Part shown: positions 5,712 to 9,543 of the stretch, piece after piece
Numbering within the stretch: the first letter of the stretch is position 1
Layout: each line of letters begins with the position of its first letter
Origin: Succinivibrionaceae bacterium UBA3769
GTDB taxonomy: Bacteria; Pseudomonadota; Gammaproteobacteria; Enterobacterales; Succinivibrionaceae
Direction of reading: 5' to 3'
Length of the DNA stretch: 9,543 nt
NCBI GenBank assembly: GCA_002372325.1
Contig: DFFT01000134.1
Location: 6,691-16,233, forward strand
Translations under genes and position numbers: made by a program
The notes under the pieces: generated by a model
Database searches by the model: none
What the model was told of the DNA's origin: nothing
The model's input: only the letters and a program-made list of their open reading frames with translations

Positions 5712-6542
5712 TTACAGCAGGACGCATCTGGGCAGTTCATTTTTTATGGCGCTGTCCACAATGTCCCGGGTTACAAGCTCCGTTCCCTGCGATGCCGCAT
5801 ACAGCAGAGAGTGGGTGCAGATCTTGTTGATCAGCCTGGGCACGCCCTGGGATTTTCTGCTGATTTCCTCTATGGCTTCCGAGGAGAATATCTGCTCTTT
5901 GGCCCCGGCGTATCTCAGATGGGAGGCGATATACATTCCGACCTGACTGTCAGTCAGAGCCGTCATCCGGCATATCATGTCTATGCGCTGCGATATGGCC
6001 ATGTTTTCCTCCCGTTCCAGCACCTGCCAGAGCTCATTTTGTCCGGCAAGAATGAGACACAGCGGATTGCCGGCGTCAAATTTGCAGTTCAGCAGAAACC
6101 TTATTTCCTGAAGCGTTCGGTGGTTTATCAGATGAGCCTCATCGATAATCATAACCACGTTTTTGTGCTTGACGGCAGTCAGCGAGAACAGCGCTTCATG
6201 GAACTGCTTTTTGGCATCGTTGGCGTAAAACCTCGGGTCAATTCCCATCTGATTCAAAGGTATGGAGTACAGCCACCTCGGCGACAGATTGCTCTGAGAT
6301 ATGTAAAGAACCTCATAGGATTCGGGGGACAGACCATTGCTGAAGGCCCGGAGAACCGTGCTCTTGCCAACTCCCACGATGCCCGTGAGCACGGCGAACA
6401 TCTGGTTGCCGGCGACGTAGTTTAAGCGGTTCAGCGTGTCAGCAAACTGCTCCGGCTTGCTGAGATACTCAATCCCGATGTTCGGTGTAAACGGCACCCG
6501 GATCATTCCGAACTTCTTTAAAAATCCAATGTTATCGCTCAT
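5712..6542 (-). CDS. Transposition AAA+ ATPase (ExeA/TnsC/TniB-type)
   Basis: This encodes 276 residues. The N-terminus FGMIRVPFTPNI (11-22) is the usual lead-in of ExeA-like ATPases. Walker A is GIVGVGKST (54-62), Walker B VVMIIDEAH (129-137), the sensor-1 strand LCLILAGQNEL (161-171), and the C-terminal lid has GVPRLINKIC (233-242). All key residues are present, so it should bind and hydrolyse ATP. As in MuB, TnsC and TniB, such proteins choose target DNA and activate the transposase; adjacency to a DDE transposase supports this over a secretion role. It starts 9 nt after the transposase stop, with its AAGGAG overlapping that stop codon, so the two are probably translationally coupled. Confidence 0.92.
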   Translation of the reverse strand: MSDNIGFLKKFGMIRVPFTPNIGIEYLSKPEQFADTLNRLNYVAGNQMFAVLTGIVGVGKSTVLRAFSNGLSPESYEVLYISQSNLSPRWLYSIPLNQMGIDPRFYANDAKKQFHEALFSLTAVKHKNVVMIIDEAHLINHRTLQEIRFLLNCKFDAGNPLCLILAGQNELWQVLEREENMAISQRIDMICRMTALTDSQVGMYIASHLRYAGAKEQIFSSEAIEEISRKSQGVPRLINKICTHSLLYAASQGTELVTRDIVDSAIKNELPRCVLL

Positions 6543-6551
6543 GACTGCTCC

Positions 6552-8084
6552 TTACTTGTCCTGCGCTTCGTCCATGCCGAGGAAGGGGGAACGGTTATTC
6601 CCCATCCCGCGTTCCACTTTTTTCCTGCGCCCTGCCGGAAGCTGTTCCGGCTGCTGATCTGAACTCTCCTGAGAAACAGACTGCGGCGTATTTGCAGACG
6701 CTTTAGCCGTCTGTCCCCGGGTGAAAGGGGCCAGAGCATTTTCGATTTCCTTTTCCAGAGCATCATCAATAACGCGGCCCTGAGCTCTGGCCTGTTCCCT
6801 CAGCATGGATTTGAGATAGGAGATATCCCGGGGCTTTTCATCCCGGCCGGTTTGCTTCTTTTTTCTGGCCGGGGCATGCTCCGGCATTATCTGCTCGTAA
6901 ATCCTTTCGGTTTTGTAATTCGCAAGAATCTGCTCAACCGTGCCGTCGGGATTGATCAGCACTTCCGCAGTGGAAAACGGCGGCGAAACGTCAACATTCA
7001 CCACGTATTTTTTGCGGTTAATGCTTATGGTGCCTTCACTGGATACGCTTCTGGATTCAGAGGCCTTAAAAACGTAGTTAATCGTTTCGTCATCAGCTGT
7101 TTCATGTTTCACGAAATGCCTGTTCCAGTACTCATCCGGAGACAGATGCTCACCTCCTTCTTTAAGAGTGCTGTGAGGAGCGAGGTTGTGCTGATCCACC
7201 CAGGCGGCAACCAGCTTTTTAAATGTTTCAAATTTGAGCCCTCCCTCCATTGCGAGAATCTGATTTTCCAGATCGTTAAGCTTGCCGTTAACTCTCTCAA
7301 CTACTCCCTTTTGGTAGCCGGCATAAGGATCGCATCGGATGACATTGATATTAAGGATTTGGCACGCCCGCATTACAATCTTCGATTTATATACGGCGCC
7401 ATTGTCCAAATGCAGGTTTTTGGGGATGCCGATTTCAGAAACAATCTGCTTAAGGCAGTCGGTTACGATGTGAGTCCTCTGATCAAGTCCCGCCTTGTAG
7501 GAAATGATTTTTCTGGAACAGTTGTCAATGCAGATCTGAACATAGCCGGAACACGGGGCTCCGTTTTCATCGATGAAATGCCCCTTGGGAAATTCCTTGA
7601 CATCGCACTGCACAATGTCAAGAATCGTTTTGCGGCGGTATCTCCGGAAGCATTTTCTGCCATCCATCTTTTCCCGGGCCAGCAGTTCCTTCTTGCCGTA
7701 ATGATGCTCCTGCAGATGCCTCTGCAGAGTGGAACGCTTGATGATGCCCTTGCACTCGGGGTTTTCGCTTTCAAATGCGAAGATGATATTCTTCACCGGA
7801 ATGCGCGGATCTGTCTGACGCATTGATATGGCCTTGCTGAGGACCTCGTCAAACCTGACATAGGTCTTTTTGATGGTCGAGCCTCCCTTATAATCAGGGA
7901 TCAGGCCGGTGAACTTATTTGCTTTGTACGCCTGAACCCAGCGTCTGATCGTCTTCACTGACAGCTTATTGTCAATTGCAATCTGGGCGCAGGTTACCGC
8001 GCTGCTGCCCGGATTTAGCACCAGCGGAGAAATAATCTGAAGCCTCCTGGCGGCTGTTTCCTTGTTTTTATCGCCTTTTGCCAT
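6552..8084 (-). CDS. DDE transposase (DD35E, Mu/TnsB-type integrase core)
   Basis: This encodes 510 residues with a near-perfect Shine-Dalgarno (GGAGGTGA at 8090-8097) just before the ATG. An N-terminal helix-turn-helix (about 28-55, TCAQIAIDNKLSVKTIRRWVQAY) binds DNA. The integrase core has Asp161 (VQCDVKEF), Asp227 (LHLDNGAVYKS) and Glu263 (KGVVERVNGKL), with 35 residues between the second Asp and the Glu: a complete DDE triad. A Mu-transposase C-terminal-like beta domain follows (about 345-390, VSSEGTISINRKKYVV). The last ~55 residues are a Gln/Ser/basic linker ending in NNRSPFLGMDEAQDK, perhaps the segment that contacts the ATPase, as in MuA and TnsB. It would cut and join the TGTC/GACA tips. 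Intact; second gene of the operon. Confidence 0.95.
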   Translation of the reverse strand: MAKGDKNKETAARRLQIISPLVLNPGSSAVTCAQIAIDNKLSVKTIRRWVQAYKANKFTGLIPDYKGGSTIKKTYVRFDEVLSKAISMRQTDPRIPVKNIIFAFESENPECKGIIKRSTLQRHLQEHHYGKKELLAREKMDGRKCFRRYRRKTILDIVQCDVKEFPKGHFIDENGAPCSGYVQICIDNCSRKIISYKAGLDQRTHIVTDCLKQIVSEIGIPKNLHLDNGAVYKSKIVMRACQILNINVIRCDPYAGYQKGVVERVNGKLNDLENQILAMEGGLKFETFKKLVAAWVDQHNLAPHSTLKEGGEHLSPDEYWNRHFVKHETADDETINYVFKASESRSVSSEGTISINRKKYVVNVDVSPPFSTAEVLINPDGTVEQILANYKTERIYEQIMPEHAPARKKKQTGRDEKPRDISYLKSMLREQARAQGRVIDDALEKEIENALAPFTRGQTAKASANTPQSVSQESSDQQPEQLPAGRRKKVERGMGNNRSPFLGMDEAQDK

Positions 8085-8133
8085 TTAAATCACCTCCGAA
8101 ATCGGTTTTCGGGCTGCTTCTGCAAGCCGGTGA

Positions 8134-9105
8134 TTACATCTTGGCAAACCCGCAATAGCGATAACCCAGATAGTATGTTGGGAATTTAGGGACAAACCGG
8201 GAAAGCAGCAGGCGGTTCATGAAATGCAGGTGCGTGATCCGAGCCACAAATTCCAGCCGTTTTTTGTACCTGCTCAAATCGGTGAAACCGGCAGCAGCGG
8301 TGCTGTTCCTGATGCGCCGCAGGAAGCTGCGGAAGAAGCCTTCCTTTTCAGCCTTGAGTTTTGCTGCGGCCCTGCGTACCAGCTCTTCGAATTTCTCTGC
8401 GGTTTTCAAATCATCATATGAGGCGGTATCCTTATAAACAAAGGAAATGCAGAGCCACTGCCAGACGGCTGCCCCGTCTGCGGGAAGAGGCGTCTTATCT
8501 GATTTTTTTCTCAGGCGGTCTTTATTATCGGGGCGGGAATGAGAAAGGCAGCGGATATAGTTGTCGTAAGATGAAACGAAGAATTCTTTGAGGCTGATAA
8601 CCCTTTGATCCTTCTGAATTAAGGCTTTGTCAGCATCGGGATAATCATTGTTTACGATTTGCCGTAACAGGGCAGCGGATTCGATAAAAAATGCGGGATA
8701 CCTTTTGAAAGGCATCAGGAAGTCAGGAAATACAACGTGCGTAACATTGCAGCCGATATATTCTACCTTTTCGCCTTTCTTTTTGGACTCCGCTTCAGAT
8801 TTTGCCTGATCCCTTCTTACGCGGCATACGCAATAGGGATTCGAGCACTGGCATCGCTGCAGGAATAAAACATCCATCAGATTTGTGCCCGGGTTGAAAA
8901 CCACTTTATGGGCATAACCGTAATGAGTGCAAAGGGCTCCGCAATACGAACACACAAGAATGAATTCTGATTCAACCTTGTATTTGCGTATTACTCCAAG
9001 AGCTTCGTTTTCCCGCAGCCTGGCTATAATTTTCCCGGCGCAGGTATCAGGATCTACAACCGGATCCGATATGCAAATGCAGTGTCTATGTGTTACAATA
9101 ACCAT
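8134..9105 (-). CDS. Transposon-associated cysteine-rich protein with a DUF6431-like motif
   Basis: This encodes 323 residues. Two cysteine clusters, CSYCGALC (Cys52, 55, 59) and CQCSNPYCVC (Cys85, 87, 92, 94), suggest a zinc ribbon. They are followed by HVVFPDFLMPFKRY (123-136), which matches the 'H.LLPDFL.PYK.Y' signature I know from DUF6431 proteins found beside DDE transposases. The remaining ~190 residues are basic and helical and unfamiliar, making this much longer than typical DUF6431 proteins. As the first gene of the operon, 49 nt before the transposase, it probably takes part in transposition, perhaps binding ends or target. The ATG at 9105 has no Shine-Dalgarno upstream on its strand, so it may be poorly translated or read from a near-leaderless transcript. 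Confidence 0.8.
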   Translation of the reverse strand: MVIVTHRHCICISDPVVDPDTCAGKIIARLRENEALGVIRKYKVESEFILVCSYCGALCTHYGYAHKVVFNPGTNLMDVLFLQRCQCSNPYCVCRVRRDQAKSEAESKKKGEKVEYIGCNVTHVVFPDFLMPFKRYPAFFIESAALLRQIVNNDYPDADKALIQKDQRVISLKEFFVSSYDNYIRCLSHSRPDNKDRLRKKSDKTPLPADGAAVWQWLCISFVYKDTASYDDLKTAEKFEELVRRAAAKLKAEKEGFFRSFLRRIRNSTAAAGFTDLSRYKKRLEFVARITHLHFMNRLLLSRFVPKFPTYYLGYRYCGFAKM

Positions 9106-9393
9106 GCTTTATGCAGGAGGGTCATCATTATGTTTGCTAGACATATGGGGTGATGGCTCTCTTGGAGTTCCTATTTAATGTTTTCAAATTTTCTTTCTTG
9201 CATCGATCCGATGCCGAAATTCAAGATCAAGAATACGCAGTGTTAAGCAAAATCAGAGATTCCTGATCCTTTCTGGGGTAGAAGGCTTTTTTTTCGGGCC
9301 GTTCTTGCCCTGGGTGGGGGCTCGCCCCCACCCAGGGCAAGGCTCCCATCTAAAAACTGCGGCCATCCTGTCAATCACGTTCCCGGAACTTCC
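9106..9393. other. Right sub-terminal region of the transposon (operon 5' region)
   Basis: No supported gene; the short frame over 9253-9456 runs through a hairpin and the end repeat. The operon promoter should lie here on the minus strand, in the AT-rich part between about 9106 and 9250, but I see no convincing -35/-10 pair. The GC-rich part contains a perfect 18-bp hairpin. Confidence 0.5.
9304..9341. repeat. Perfect 18-bp inverted repeat (cruciform/hairpin)
   Basis: CTTGCCCTGGGTGGGGGC (9304-9321) and its exact reverse complement (9324-9341) are separated by only TC. Neither strand has a T-run directly after it (on the minus strand AACGGCCCG and then A8 follow), so it is not a standard intrinsic terminator. 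It lies between the right tip and the first gene, where it could hinder transcription entering from outside or mask a ribosome binding site in such read-through RNA. Confidence 0.92.
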
Positions 9394-9519
9394 ACATTCC
9401 GGGTTACACCAAGCTACAGGGCCCATTACACCCCGCTGGCCAAAGCTGGTGAGCAAAATTATAGCTTAAAAGGACAAAATCCGCGAGCAGAATGGGGACA
9501 TATTACCTGGGCTTAGACA
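9394..9519. repeat. Right terminal inverted repeat
   Basis: Read inward from 9519 on the minus strand: TGTCTAAG at offset 1, TGTCCCC at 20, TGTCC at 44, then AATTTTGCT (60), TTTG (76) and GGTGTAACCCGGAATGT at 110 (plus-strand 9394-9410). The first 8 bases differ from the left end at one position. The plus strand ends GACA at 9516-9519. Confidence 0.85.
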
Positions 9520-9524
9520 AAAAA
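9520..9524. repeat. Target-site duplication, right copy (AAAAA)
   Basis: Five A residues follow the GACA tip before TACTTT, matching 3838-3842. Confidence 0.75.
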
Positions 9525-9543
9525 TACTTTAATGATAATAACA
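9525..9543 (+). pseudogene. Continuation of the split transposase gene (runs off right edge)
   Basis: Joined to CTT AAA AAA at 3834-3842, this reads TAC TTT AAT GAT AAT AAC (YFNDNN) in the original frame, giving NGRLKKYFNDNN across the repaired site. Only six codons are visible; the rest lies beyond the window. Confidence 0.65.

Larger units (their letters stand above)
3843..9519 (-). mobile_element. 5,677-bp Mu/Tn7/Tn552-like transposon with five genes
   Basis: The element begins TGTC and ends GACA, is flanked by AAAAA on both sides, and splits a transposase gene whose frame is restored on removal. Its ends are long imperfect inverted repeats with TGTC motifs at offsets 1, 20 and 44 from both tips. 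Its five genes all read from the right end leftwards with gaps of 9 to 73 nt: DUF6431-like cysteine-rich protein, DD35E transposase, AAA+ ATPase, KfrA-like protein, coiled-coil protein. TGT/ACA tips, a 5-bp duplication and a transposase-ATPase pair are shared features of Mu, Tn7, Tn5053 and related elements. All genes look intact, so it may be active. No resolvase, TnsA or TniQ gene is present. Confidence 0.88.

Noticed and set aside
6852..7826. Plus-strand open frame of 324 codons over the transposase gene
   Set aside because: It is antisense to the conserved DDE core, has no ribosome binding site and matches no family I know. The antisense frame over the ATPase (5811-6425) is rejected for the same reason.
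3954..9410. GGTGTAAYYCGGAATGT taken as the outer tips of the element
   Set aside because: No matching target duplication flanks it. The alignment extends outward to TGTC/GACA at 3843 and 9519, where a duplication and frame restoration are found.
9253..9456. Minus-strand 67-codon frame at the right transposon end
   Set aside because: It runs through the perfect hairpin and the right terminal repeat; there is no ribosome binding site.

Overview
The window looks like a bacterial chromosome segment of roughly 50% GC in its gene-dense parts, with strong Shine-Dalgarno sites such as AAGGAGG and GGAGGTGA. The species cannot be fixed from this stretch. A Gram-negative host is suggested by the secreted ankyrin-repeat protein; a gut gammaproteobacterium of Succinivibrionaceae type is only a guess.

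Layout. (1) 1-1520, minus strand: the N-terminal 506 residues of a secreted ankyrin-repeat protein running off the left edge. (2) 1521-2220: a 700-bp intergenic stretch with a 16-bp tandem repeat and, at its right end, a plausible promoter. (3) 2221-2307 and 2449-2535, plus strand: two tiny genes encoding paralogous 28-residue basic, aromatic peptides. They share an identical 13-residue C-terminus whose codons differ only at silent positions. Hairpins lie between and after them, the last being terminator-like. (4) 2761-3144, minus strand: a VOC/glyoxalase-fold protein. (5) From about 3145 the composition becomes AT-rich. A promoter at 3303-3332 drives an insertion-sequence-type transposase gene (3363 onward) that is interrupted after codon 160.

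(6) 3843-9519: a complete-looking 5,677-bp transposon inserted in that gene. It has TGTC...GACA tips, long imperfect terminal inverted repeats with TGTC motifs at positions 1, 20 and 44 of both ends, and a 5-bp target duplication (AAAAA). Removing the element and one duplication restores the interrupted reading frame into the last 19 bases of the window. All five genes of the element read right to left as one probable operon: a cysteine-rich protein with a DUF6431-like motif, a DD35E (Mu/TnsB-type) transposase, an ExeA/TnsC-type AAA+ ATPase, a KfrA-like DNA-binding coiled-coil protein, and a coiled-coil protein with a 21-residue repeat and a central CxxC.

How the parts may work together. The transposase and ATPase form the usual two-component core of Mu/Tn7/Tn552-like elements. 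The cysteine-rich protein may be a DNA-binding or targeting partner. The KfrA-like and coiled-coil proteins sit in the same operon and may be a two-protein accessory module. No TnsA nuclease, TniQ/TnsD protein or resolvase is visible. The least explained parts of the window are the paired micropeptides and the KfrA/coiled-coil pair.
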